From: Thereva unica
Lineage: Eukaryota; Arthropoda; Insecta; Diptera; Therevidae
Direction of reading: 5' to 3'
Length of the DNA: 64,000 nt
Assembly (NCBI GenBank): GCA_949987705.1
Contig: OX465281.1
Span: 196,465,112 to 196,529,111 of the forward strand
This document shows, one piece after another, positions 11,851-23,400 of the stretch. Numbering within the stretch: position 1 is the stretch's first letter; the number at the start of each line of letters is the position of its first letter. Made by a program: the position numbers and the translations under genes. A model generated the notes under the pieces. That model saw nothing but the letters and a program-made list of their open reading frames with translations, did no database searches and was not told where the DNA came from.

Positions 11851-12874
11851 TTTGTGTTACAAAAAAAATATTAAAAGCTCTCGGATTGATTGTATATGAA
11901 ATTCCTAATATTCCAAATTTTAATTTTGTAAATATTAAAATGAATTTAAAATTGTTTAATTTTCTATTATTGTAAAATGAGAAAAATATCTTAATTGTAA
12001 ATGAATTAATTGTAAAAAAAATTTTTGCTATCGGACATAATTATTAATGGTTTCAAAAATATCAAACAAAATTAATTATTAATTTTTTTTTCTATTAATA
12101 TATAAAAAAAAAGTTTGCAATGAAATTGAACTTTTTTTGCAATATTTCTTTAAAAACAATGAAATTATATTTTTAGTAATATTTTCTCTAAAAAAATATA
12201 TATATAAAAAATTCTTTATGTCTACTATATACATATATACTAACTAGGAATCCAATGGTACTAAATTAATCTCGAATTAGGTAAAAAACAAAAATATTTA
12301 CATACATACTTACACACACCTATATTATTATTAAAATTAAAACAAAAAGAACAACAAAAAAGTAATTGAAAGACATTTTCGGACCAAATGTTGCTTATTA
12401 TTTTTTTTTTAAAACTAATGAAAGAAAAAATATTAAAAGTGAAAATGTTTATTTACTTTTTATTTAGAAAAATATTTTTTTTTTAATTTTTTGGTGAAGA
12501 ATAATTGTTTTATATATATACGTTAAAATGTTTTAAGTTATTATTTGGAATCGATTGTAGTAAGACAAAACAAAAATGTTTCACAATCGTTGATGTTTAT
12601 ATTTAACGAAGTAAAATGAAAGCCATATTAATACGATTAAACATAAACAAATTTTTGTAAATAACACAATTATTTTGTATTTTTATTTGATTTTTTTATC
12701 CTTATTTTATTATTTCAGGAACATGATCCATTGCCAATTGTCATTTTCTTTTGAATTACTACTATTTTGAAGATCGTTATGATATCGTTTTTTATAAAGA
12801 GATTTAGCTACAGAGTTGTGTAGACACATCTGACTTGGTTTAGTTTCGAACTCAGGAGCACGATATTCCCTCAT
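11851..12874. other. AT-rich spacer
   Basis: About 1 kb of very AT-rich sequence with poly-A and poly-T runs and short TATATA stretches. No gene, RNA or transposon terminus is recognised. Confidence 0.6.
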
Positions 12875-13294
12875 TCAATTCTTTTTTCTTTCTTCTTCTT
12901 TGATCCGTCTGGCGGTCCGAGTGGGACGTCCCCGTAACGGATACACTGCTGTCGGTGCCGCTGAGTCTCGAACGCTATTCACGATTTGTTTCCATTCTTG
13001 CCGGTTTTTGGCAGTGTCTCGAACCTCGGTAACTGATAACCGTTGATTCTTTAGGTCACCCTCGTCATTCTTTAGCCAAGTTTTCTTCGGTGCAGTTCGC
13101 TGGATTTTCCAGTCTGCGGGACGGTCTCGCCAGAGAAGTTTACGTGGTAAGGGGTTATCATCCATTCGGCAAAAAGTTCCTAACCACCGGATTCGACGTT
13201 TTTGCATTTCTTTTTCGATCAGTGTCTGCTGATCGCATCTTTGTCGAATTGTCTCGAAGGCAATCGCGGAGTGAGACACCGAGGATCTGCCTCA

Positions 13295-13483
13295 GGCTGC
13301 GTTCGGTAACGTCATTTGCAGGGCAGTAAACGCAACTCATTCGTTCGGTATTGCAGTCAGATGTTCGGAATCGTCAAATTTGCAGCGCTTGCTTGTAAAA
13401 CTAGTCACTTCTGCAAACTGTATCAGTCAATTTTGCAACCGACGCAGTTGATTGACGGTCATTTGACGATACCGAATGCAGCC
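13295..13483. mobile_element. 190-bp MITE, copy A (TSD TCA)
   Basis: Begins GGCTGCGTTCGGTAACGTCA and ends with the near-complement, TGACGATACCGAATGCAGCC-like sequence. It is flanked by TCA at 13292-13294 and 13484-13486. A 3-bp duplication and GGC termini suggest PIF/Harbinger. It has no coding content. It is about 90 percent alike by eye to the copy at 14069-14258. Confidence 0.85.
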
Positions 13484-14068
13484 TCAAGTATCGCATTAGA
13501 AGACCTCGAGTTTCTAAACGTTCGGTTTGCGCAGTGTCCACGTTTCAGATCCATAAAGTAGAATCGGAAGGATCAACAATATGGCAATATTTGTTCGTTT
13601 CGATATGCACTACTTAAAGTAGGCGAATGTTGCTATTGCCTAGCCGATGCGGCTGTGAGCGTCGGCCTTCGATGCTACTTTCGTTTCCTCAACCAATGAT
13701 CCCAAATATTTGAACCTCGGAACCTGTTCGATTTGGGTTCCATCGAGGTAAACACTGACCCTAGATCTGCCCGTTGTGAGCACTTTGGTGTTTTCCGTAT
13801 TGATTTTTAGCCCGTAAGACTGTGCCAGGCGGAAAATGTCGTATAAGATGTCCGTTGCTTCGGCATCCGTGTCGGCGAACACGGCGCTATGGTCGGCGAA
13901 CATTAAGTCGGTTACAAAGTTGTCGTCGTATTGAACTCCGAGTCGCCCATCGTATGCTTCACGCATAATCACGTCGATCACGACGTTGAAGAGAAGTGGC
14001 GAAGCGACGTCTCCCTGTCCGACAACCGTTTCAATCGGGAACTCCTCGGATAAGTCCGATCCGAATAT

Positions 14069-14258
14069 GGCTGCATTCGGTATCGTCATTTGCAGCGCAG
14101 TAGACGCAACTCATTCGTTCGGTATTGCAGTCAGGTGTTCGGAATCATCAATTTTCAGCGCTTGCTTTTGTAAAACTAGTCACTTCTGCAAACTGTATCA
14201 GTCAATTTTGCAGCCGACGCAGTTGATTGACGGTCATTTGACGATGCCGAATGCAGCC
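14069..14258. mobile_element. 190-bp MITE, copy B (TSD TAT)
   Basis: Begins GGCTGCATTCGGTATCGTCA and ends in the inverse sequence GACGATGCCGAATGCAGCC. The flanks are TAT at 14066-14068 and 14259-14261. The interior is shared with copy A (for example acaaactgtatcagtcaatt-type sequence). It lies inside the reverse transcriptase frame of the surrounding LINE. Confidence 0.85.
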
Positions 14259-15460
14259 TATGAACGCTGCTGGTTGAGCCATCATACGACGCTTGGAGAA
14301 GTTGGATGATTCTCAATGGCACGTGTTCGGTTTCCAAGACTCCACAAGCTCTTCCAATCCATGCAATCGAAGGCGGGTTTGAAATCGATGAAAACGACCA
14401 CAGTTCGTTTGCCGCAACGAATTCTTTCTTCCATTAGCTGACGGAGTGCGAATATTTGATCAATGCATCCTCGATGTTGTCTAAATCCCGCTTGTTCGTT
14501 GCGGCTCGTTTGCTCTCGATATTTCTGTAGCCTCGATTGTATGATTTTTGTAAATACTTTGCCGACGATCGAAAGGAGGCTAACACCGCGATAATTATTG
14601 CATTCCCGACTGTCATCTTTTTTCAAAATTGGGACAACGAAGGGACACGATCCGAATGCAATATGTGTGTTATAAGAACATAGAGTCGTTGTGATAAGAC
14701 ATCACCTCCCGCTTTGATCATCTCGGCGGGTACTTGGTCTATTCCCAGCGCTATTCCATTTTTCAGCGATTTTATTGCTGTATTCACCTCCATAATTGTC
14801 GGTTCGGTATCGAGAAATTGATTCGTCGGCTGTTCGATAATCGGCGGTTCGGGTGCTGGAGCTTGTAGGGGATCGTAGTTGGCTGTTGGAAGAATTATCT
14901 CCACCGCTGCAGGTTCATGGGGAGAAGTCAAAAAAGTTTCATCCGATTTTTTGATGTTGTTGTTTCCGCTTTTTCCATGTCGGTCGCAACGTTATTCCAG
15001 TACGCTTCTCATTCCGATTTCATTTTCTGTCGAACTTCTTTGTTCAATCTTCGGTATTGCTCAAATTCGACGTGTTTCATTCGCGTTCGCTGATCGCCTA
15101 GGTCCAGAGAGCTGGCCGATATCCATGCCTGCGTTCGTTTACCGATAGGTGGACACAACTCCATTCCACACTCCACAATAGACTCCGACAATTGTCGTCC
15201 GATATTGTGAGCACCGCGAAATTGTTGGATAATGTCATTTGAAACTCTCGCCCGATGGCCCGGTCCCGTAGGCACGCCCAATTCTTCTTGGTTGGTGTTG
15301 GCGCCGTTTTCTTCACTCTTTGTAATCGCATCTGTAATTTCGCTCGAACAAGATAATGGTCCGATCCGCAATCGGGTCCACGCATTGCACGTACGTCTTT
15401 AAGCGTCGATCAGAATGTTGCGTTGATCAAAACGTAGTCTAACATCGCCGAGTCGTAGGC

Positions 15461-15719
15461 GGATGGATTTTGTTAGGCGAGTTGGTGTTCTTGTAGACGA
15501 GGCCACCATGTACTTTGTTTGGCTTTCGTTGATGTGCAGTCCCCGATTTCCTGCCGTCCGCTCGATTTGCATGTTCGGTTGAGGGTTCCTTTATGATTCG
15601 ATGATATCTTTTCCTGTACAGAAATCGTCTAGCATTTTTAGAGTGATTCCACCGAAAAATTTTCCCAAGTTGGACTAAATTCTTCAACATCCGTTGCATT
15701 GATTTCAAATTTCTCGTGA
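15461..15719 (-). mobile_element. Chimeric LINE piece
   Basis: Positions 15475-15590 match the LINE fragment at 500-600 (gttcttgtagacgaggccac and following), which belongs to the reverse transcriptase, yet here it adjoins endonuclease sequence of a different LINE. This may be template switching or a recombination join. The last 120 bases show nothing recognisable. Confidence 0.5.
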
Positions 15720-17048
15720 CAATATATGAATTTGTGACTACGTTACTGTAAATGACTTGCTACAAACGTGATTTTTTTGATAATTGCCAATTCAGGTGAC
15801 TACAAAAAAAGATACTCTGAGCTGTCAGATTTTCTCATATGTACGACATAACTATATGAAGCACTCCGCTAGAGCCGAACAGTGGTATACAATGTACTTG
15901 ATCCGTGGATTATTCTTAAAGCTGTGGCGCCTGGCAGCTAACACCGGCTAACTTTACATTATTTGGTTACCAGTGGTGCATTATTCTTTGTCTGATTCAT
16001 ATGCGTAATCACGGTGTTATTGTCTAGTGCTTTGTGCAATCTTTTTTAGATTTCACATTTAGATATTAGATAGTGATCAACGTGATGTCAACGATAAGTG
16101 CAGTTTCGATGCGGAGAGTAACCAATTGAGATAACAAATTGAGATTACAAATATCTTATCCTGTTTTCCGACAGGTTTATCTTCTTAATACATATTGTTT
16201 AAAGGTTTTGTTATTACATTTTTTCTTTATATCAAAACAGATGAGTGAGTAAAAAAGAAACATATACATATACAAAAATTTTTTATTTACTTTTGCATTA
16301 TAGGAAAAAATACAGAAAAACAAAGTTAACGTAGATTTATAAAGAAAATACTATTACCGATTTGTAATTAATTGTGTCATTGCACTTTTTGGACCAAAAT
16401 TAAAAAAAAAAACAAACAAACAAACAATACTATATTATATTTCGAAAATCAAAATTTCATCGTTTCAAAACGTAAATAAACGTTGTAACAGAATCAATCA
16501 CTAGACTTAGACTATAGTTACTGTTGTAGCATATCCACATATTTATGAGAAAAGAAACATATGTAAATGTAAGTAGTTGGTACCTTTATTAGAGCTTATA
16601 ACTAAAAATCATCCTTTAGGGAAATTTTCCTTGTACCTTACTCAAAAATAGTTGCGCGTAAATAATTTTTATGTATATACACATATTTAAGTATAATATT
16701 AATATGTGGATAGGTGCTTTGATGTGTGATTTTTTTTCTAGAAAGTTTTGTATAATTAACATAAAAAAAAACTGATTGTTTTCAATTTTATTAAAAATAA
16801 ATTGAAATTGGTTTCGCTATAGATAAATATGTAGAAAAATCTGTGATTTTATTTATTGTTTTTTTTTTAAATTGTTGGTTAAAATTGCGGGTAAATTAAA
16901 CTATTTTTGATTTTAACTATTGATTTTTAAATTGTTTAAACACTAATTAGAACTTTATAGTCTATTGATTGTGTCTTAAAAAAGGCATTAAGGAACTAAT
17001 AGTCCATGTAAATGGTTCTTTAACATTGCAAAAATGCAGGACAAGAGC
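15720..17048. other. AT-rich spacer without recognised features
   Basis: Low-complexity AT-rich sequence. There are no coding frames of note, no termini and no RNA-like structure that I can see. Confidence 0.55.
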
Positions 17049-17657
17049 CCCTGTGCTGAAAGTCGAGTCATACGACAGTCGCATGTATGTATATGTCGTT
17101 GTAGTCTCGTTTTTTAGTTGGTGTGTGACAAGTCGTTTGAGTTGAAGAAATTGTCATTTCAGTAAAATTACGACTGTCAGCACAGGGGTCAGAGAGTGTT
17201 TGTGCTAAGTTTTTGTGTTTCGTGAGGAATAGACATTTTTAGTTTAAAGAATAAACATTTTTAAGTTGGTGTTTGGCGAACATTTTAATAAATTATAAAC
17301 AATTTGAGATTAAAGATGTTAAATTCTGCTGAGTTGTGGTTTAGTAGTTCGGAAGATGAAGATAGCAAAACACGAAAAATTAAAAATTGTATGTTATTAT
17401 TTCTTCCCAAACAATTGTGTAATTTGTCAGCATATCTCCGCCCTTTAACAACACTCCAAAATAACAAATATGTATTTTCTTTCAAATTTTCCTACTTTGT
17501 AACTAACCGACCAAAAGTGACAACAAAACTACAATAAAAACGACTGTCAGCTCTCCAAATCAAATAAGCTGATTTTACACGACAAGAATCGACAATCAGC
17601 ACACTGCTGTTATTAGCGTATCTTCTTATGATAGCAAATACGACTTTCATCACAGGG
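17049..17657. mobile_element. TIR DNA element, 609 bp, with a possible first exon
   Basis: Termini CCCTGTGCTGAAAGTCG and CGACTTTCATCACAGGG are inverted copies. They are flanked by AGC at 17046-17048 and 17658-17660. Additional inverted copies of the end motif lie inside (near 17169-17190 and 17540-17553). An open frame from 17316 reads MLNSAELWFSSSEDEDS, acidic like the first exon of some Harbinger transposases, and then degrades. It is either a deletion derivative of an autonomous element or a MITE. Superfamily uncertain. Confidence 0.65.
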
Positions 17658-18004
17658 AGCACATTTTTCATTTCAAACCGACGAAGAAGGCTCCATTCCT
17701 TGATAATTTCGACGAAAAATCTTTTATGTCGGATTTTATCTGTGGGGAAGCTGCGGGAGTAAAAATGCTGATTTTCTCTAATTGGAAGCTACTCTTTAGT
17801 ATCTTTTGAAAGAGAAAGAAGAAGAAATGCCACTTCCTTTAGTTTGATCCAAAAATGTGCATCGTTGTTTGACTGAAAACAAAGTATACGGATCGTAATT
17901 TTTACTAAATTCATTCATATCATATCGATAGTCGATATATTCGACCGGCGGCGCACAGTGGTCTGAAATCCCCAAAACCTGGACAAAATTAATTTACTAC
18001 CGTA

Positions 18005-18430
18005 AGAAAAATTATTTTTTTATGAAAATCGGTATATGGGGGTTTTCGGGGTCGCTGAGTAAGAATCCGTTATCAGATTTTCAAAAAACAAAATGGCGGA
18101 TCCAATATGGCGACCAGCTTTATGAAAATTTAAGCAAATTTGATAAAAATTGGTATATGGGGGTTTTCAGGGTCACTGAGTAAGAATCCGTTATCAGATT
18201 TAAAAAAAAAATGGTGCATCCAATATGGCGACCAACTTTGTTCATATTTAATTGAATTGAATGAAATTATGCAATAATGGTTGTTCGGAGTAGCTAATTA
18301 TTAATCCGTCATTAGATTTTTACTAAACAAACGAGTGGATCCAAGATGGCGGCCAATTTTGTTTTTTTGAATTAAATGAAAATCTGTAATAAGGACGTTT
18401 TGTGGTTGCTCAGTAATAATTTTTAACGAA
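18005..18430 (+). repeat. About 120-bp tandem repeat, four diverged units
   Basis: The phrase beginning tatgggggttttc recurs near 18033 and 18154, with weaker counterparts near 18272 and 18387, a period of 115-121 bases. Each of the first three units carries a motif of the type CCAATATGGCGACC or CCAAGATGGCGGCC. The repeats lie just inside the left terminus of the Transib element. Confidence 0.75.
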
Positions 18431-18699
18431 AATGTACTAGAATTGAATAATGAAAATAAACTTTTTTTATTTAATTTAACAATTATTAAATTAATTTTAG
18501 TTGCAAACTTTTTTTCAAATTCAAATACATTAGGCTTTATTTGTTGCAAAGATTTGTTATAAATACTTTGTTATAAAGATGAAAAAACGTTAATATATAG
18601 CGCCTGGATAGGACGTTCAAAACTATACGTTGAGCAAATATGTAGTATATCGTGGATTTTTCTATTTCTTGTTGAGGGGTGCCTACTGCGACCTATTTA

Positions 18700-19500
18700 T
18701 TTGGTCTATTGTGCCATCCCCGTCTTTAAAAACCCTCACGGTTAAGGCTTCTAATATAGCCTAAAACTGATTTAGGATTTCTGTCCCAAATGTCCCTAGT
18801 GGAGGAGGCCCAATCTCTTCCTCGCTGTAGCCTCACAGTCGCACTGCAAGTGCTCCGCAGCTTCGGGAGCTGCTCCGCAGAACCGACAGCTACAATCAGC
18901 CACCAGACCTATTTTGTTTAGACGGTAGTTAAGCGAACAGTGGCTCGTCAAGAGCTCTATCATTATTTTTAGCTCCCACCTGTTGAGATGTAAAAGTTTT
19001 CCCGCTTTAGCTTTATCGATTTGGATGAATCTTTTAGCTTGACGATCACCCGGGGTGTTTGTCCAGCTATGAAGAAACAGCTGGTCGATTTTTGATGGCC
19101 GTTCTAACGTGACAGCTTGCTAAGCTACAGAAAGGTTCCGGACCGATAGGTGATGAGTTTGCGCCAGGCTGTCGGCAATTTCATTACCAATGTGACCTTC
19201 GTGGCCCGGAATCCATATCAGCGTGACACTGTTGTTCCTGCTTAAGAATTTCGGAGATCGGAGACAATCCAGGAGAGTCTTTGATGACACCCTGTGAGAT
19301 TTAATGGCCAGCAATGCAGCTTGACTGTCGGAGAAAATAACAATGTTAGAGCTATTTGGAGCTCTATTAAGACTCTATACAAGTCTGAGCACACACCTGG
19401 ATGGCAAGTATTTTGGCCTGAAACACAGTGGGGGTAGTGCCCAGAGCCATGGATATTTTGCTCTATCGTGGATAGAATGACATGGAGCAAGCAGGAGCAG
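18700..19500 (-). mobile_element. LINE RNase H domain and C-terminal tail (relic)
   Basis: On the minus strand: a block readable as ALGTTPTVFQAKILAI near 19440-19390, a FSDSQAA-like stretch near 19330, then IWIPGHEGHIGNEIADSLA near 19225-19155, the hallmark of retroelement RNase H. It is followed by a cysteine-rich tail near 18880-18830. Frame breaks are present. It belongs to I- or R1-like LINEs that carry RNase H, and it is nested in the Transib element. Confidence 0.8.
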
Positions 19501-19997
19501 CTGATTTTTTTATATGTTTTGCAGAGATGATTAATAAACAATTACATGCGTATTACTTAGTGGAAGTCGATGGAAGTTTGTACTTAGCCATCAATTTATA
19601 AGCCGAATCGTTAATCAAATCACCACAATTTACTACATATTTGATCATAAATAAACAATACAATTATTTATTTATGCTCATTTCAATAACACAGTATAAT
19701 TGTACTTACTCTTAGGAGAAGAAACCTTTTTACAGAAAAGGAAACGGGCAAACGTACTGCAATCTACACGCAAAAACGTAACACGTGCTTTTGCTCCGAG
19801 AAAACGTGCTGCGTGTAGCGTGTTCGACACTCACTTTCCAAATGGAATACAAAAGAGGTTTCGAACATCTGCCTCTTGCCAAGGGCCTTGAAATACTCCA
19901 GGGGGCCACTATACCTAACCCACGCGAAAAAAGTACCTAAATAAAAACTTTCGTTTTGGTACTTTTGTCCAGGTTTTGGGGATTTCAGACCACTGTG

Positions 19998-20429
19998 CGG
20001 CGTTAAGTAGTTGCAAAATGGGGATTCACTGAACGCGTTTCTGTCGATTATTTTCTGACAACTAGTATTTTCTAAATTGACCTCAACTAAATCAAGAATA
20101 TACGTAAAATAATTCATTCTCCACTGAAATTCCCCTGGCGAGCTAAACTTCCCTTAAATTTAGGGGAGGTTCCCCTGATCTGGCAACACTGTTCCAGATC
20201 AAAGTTCAAATTACTTTTTGGCCAAAAAATCACTCAAATTGTATTTTGTAGGCAATAATGTTTGGTTTGGTAGATGAAAAAAATGCATTGTCAACATTTT
20301 CAACCCTCGCACAGGGTTGTATGGAAATATGTACACGGAAAACATGGGAAAACGCGATAACTTCATGATGAAGTCACATAGAAGTTGTTTCAGCCATTTT
20401 GGAGTTTTGTCTCCTTAAAATGGTAATTT
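19998..20429. other. Spacer
   Basis: The CGGCG target copy is followed by sequence without recognisable coding content. The motif ttcccctgatctggcaacactg near 20171-20192 resembles nothing I can name. Confidence 0.4.
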
Positions 20430-23400
20430 CCCTGGACTAAAGACTTCAGACTTCAGGATGTTGTCATTCGAGGTATTCCGTGTGCTGATAATGACAATCC
20501 GAAAGAAATTATAAAATCTCTTGCCTCCACCATTGGCCATGAGCTTTCACAATATGTAAATGTGTTTCGCCCACAGCAGCGGCGCGGCACTGAATCTGGC
20601 AATATGAAGAAACCAAGTTCAATGCTTATTGTTAAATTCTCTTCTAGCAATGAACAGCAGGAATTTCTTCGGAAGAGCCGTCAACATGGATCGCTACCCC
20701 TAAAGAATATTAACTTGGGCTTTGTTTCCGATAATCTCATGCATGTCAATGAAAGCTTGACGTCAAAAAATATGGACATTTTTCAGACAGCTCGGAAGCT
20801 ACAAAAAAGGATCTTGGTATCCTCTGTATTTACCCGTCGTGGTTTAGTCTATGTGCAGGTGGAGAAAAACAAACCACCCAAAGTTTTTTCCTCTGCACTA
20901 GATCTCAATGATGCCGTCTTCTCCCAGCCTGATATAACTGCCAGCTTATGCCTTGGAGTATCGCATCGCACTTTGAGCGTGATTTTTAATTTTTTTAATT
21001 TTCTTTTTCCTCTCTTCAATGTTAATTATTTTCTTCTTTGTTTTTATATTATATTATTTTCTTCTATGTTCTATATTTTTATTAATTTTATTAACTTTAG
21101 TTTCTTTATTCTTGTAATGTATTTATCTTTCACTTTCACCTTTTCTCACTCCTACTGTGCTTGCTTGATGGATGCGTCTGTGTGTTGTTCTGTCCTTTGA
21201 TTTGGATAATTTCTAGGAATTATGAATAATTACACTAATTGTGTGCATAGGGAGATACTACTACTACTCAATATCCTGTCCTCTTCCTGCTCAGGCCTGA
21301 ACATTTGTGTTTTTAACGCAAGAAGCTTAAGAAATAAAATGGATGAATTCAGATTAATGTTGGAACTCACGAAAATTCATGTTCTGTTGGTAAGTGAGAC
21401 TTGGTTGAAAACTGGAATCCCGTCTGCTCTTGTTTTCCTTCCTGGTTTTTTGATGCATCGTAATGATCGCATAGGTCATACTGGTGGGGGTGTCGCCATA
21501 TATTGTGTATCATTGCTCTCCTCAAAAGTGGTGGGCAAATCGTGTGGCTCGCAACTTGAATTTATTGCGGTAGAAGTAAAATCTGCCGGTGACAAATGTG
21601 TTGTAGTCAGTGTATACTGTTCGCCCAATAGTTTTAACACTGAGATTGGTACTGAACTTGCCAACCTTATTGCAAGGCTCTCTCTGCACTACGAAAACAT
21701 AATTGTTGCTGGTGATTTTAATGTTAACATTCTGAAAGCCAATAATCGCTCGACTGCACTTAAGCGATTCCTTGTATCGCTGGATTTACATATCTTGAAT
21801 GAACTACCAACATTTTTGAACTGCCAGAATCCCTCCCTACTTGATATTCTAGCTACCACTGCCACGGATGCTGTATTAAAACACAGTCAAATCTCCCCGC
21901 CTAGTTTTCTTGATCATGACCTACTATTTCTCTCAACTAAGTTTGCATTTTCTCCTCCCTCTTCATCTTCTTCCATTTCGTATGGTGGTGACTATAGCAA
22001 CATTAATTTAGATCAGCTTTCTGTAGTCGCTGCGGCAATTCCGTGGGGTGATATCTATTACACCACTTGTATCGACACTAAAGTTGATCTATTAACTGCT
22101 TTTATTCATCACCTTTTTGATCAGTGTGTCCCTATAGTAACGAGAAGACGCCAGGTATCTCGCCATTGTCCATGGTATTCCCGTGAGATCCGCGTGAACC
22201 AGCGTGAGTTTATGTATAGGCGCTATCGCAGGACCAGGATTCCTAGGTATCGTAGTGCTTACAAACAACTAGCAACCTAATCACTTGTAAAGTCAAATTT
22301 TCTAAACGGGAGTTTTACTCCCGTAAGCTTTATCCTGCTCTAAATTCCAAACAACTTTGGTCCAATATTCGTTCTTTAGGTATTAATACTTCTGTACCCA
22401 CACCTTCTGAGGTGGATGTAAATCTTCTCAATGCTTCCTTTATTCAATCTCCTCCCGATCCCATACTCTCCTCTCCCACGGACTCCCCATCATCTACCTC
22501 ACTCAGTACTGATGGTCTCAACTTTCGTTGTGTAGACCCCTGTGTAGTTTTTGAAACATTGCTGTCCATCTCATCTAACAGTATCGGTTGTGATGAAGTT
22601 TCTTCGCGATTTCTTAAGTTACTCTCTCCACTAATTCTGGAAACCATCACTCATATCTTTAATTACTGCGTGACAACTTCTCAAGTGCCCCTGATATGGA
22701 AAAGGTCTGTTGTGATTACATTACCAAAACAATCCTGTCCAGTAGATTTAACAGATTATCGTCCTATTAGTATTCTTCCCTTTCTTGTTAAAGTCTTTGA
22801 GAAAATTCTCTTCGGTCAGATCACGCGCTATATTGAATCTAACAATTTCCGTTCTAAACTACAATCTGGCTTCCGTAAAAACCATAGCTGCGAAACAGCT
22901 GTATTGAAGGTAACTTCAGATCTTCGTTCAGTCCTCGATGAGGGTGATGTAGGATTACTTGTTCTTCTTGATTTCTCCAAAGCGTTTGACTCTGTAGTTC
23001 ATTCGCGCTTGCTTTCCAGTAAGTTTGCATTTTCTCCTCCCTCTTCATCTTCTTCCATTTCGTATGGTGGTGACTATAGCAACATTAATTTAGATCAGCT
23101 TTCTGTAGTCGCTGCGGCAATTCCGTGGGGTGATATCTATTACACCACTTGTATCGACACTAAAGTTGATCTATTAACTGCTTTTATTCATCACCTTTTT
23201 GATCAGTGTGTCCCTATAGTAACGAGAAGACGCCAGGTATCTCGCCATTGTCCATGGTATTCCCGTGAGATCCGCGATCTGATGAACCAGCGTGAGTTTA
23301 TGTATAGGCGCTATCGCAGGACCAGGATTCCTAGGTATCGTAGTGCTTACAAACAACTAGCAACCTAATCACTTGTAAAGTCAAATTTTCTAAACGGGAG

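Larger units (their letters stand above)
12875..15460 (-). mobile_element. RTE-like LINE, nearly complete ORF2 in fragments
   Basis: On the minus strand, from high to low coordinates: endonuclease end (RGPDCGSDHYLVRAKLQ near 15380), linker, NGIALGIDQVPAEMIKAGG near 14770-14710, reverse transcriptase ECNNYRGVSLLSIVGKVF near 14600-14550, VVVFIDFKPAFDCMDW near 14400-14350, GQGDVASPLLFN near 14015-13980, the catalytic box as FADH (13889-13900) instead of FADD, KYLGSLVEE near 13710, then a C-terminal tail to about 12890 (RRIRWLGTFCRMDD). Two 190-bp MITEs at 13295-13483 and 14069-14258 interrupt it. Stops and frame shifts are also present. The clade call is by motif resemblance only. Confidence 0.85.
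17954..19997. mobile_element. Non-autonomous Transib element, 2,044 bp (TSD CGGCG)
   Basis: Both ends begin with CACAGTGGTCTGAAATCCCC and continue identically for about 35 bases as inverted repeats. The flanks are CGGCG at 17949-17953 and 19998-20002, exactly the GC-rich 5-bp duplication typical of Transib. The first seven bases equal the V(D)J recombination heptamer. The interior holds four tandem repeats (18005-18420) and a minus-strand LINE RNase H relic (about 18700-19500), but no transposase. Mobilisation would need a transposase in trans. Confidence 0.88.

Noticed and set aside
19764..20117. 117-residue minus-strand frame across the right Transib end
   Set aside because: It reads straight through the TIR and target duplication into flanking DNA and has no known motif.
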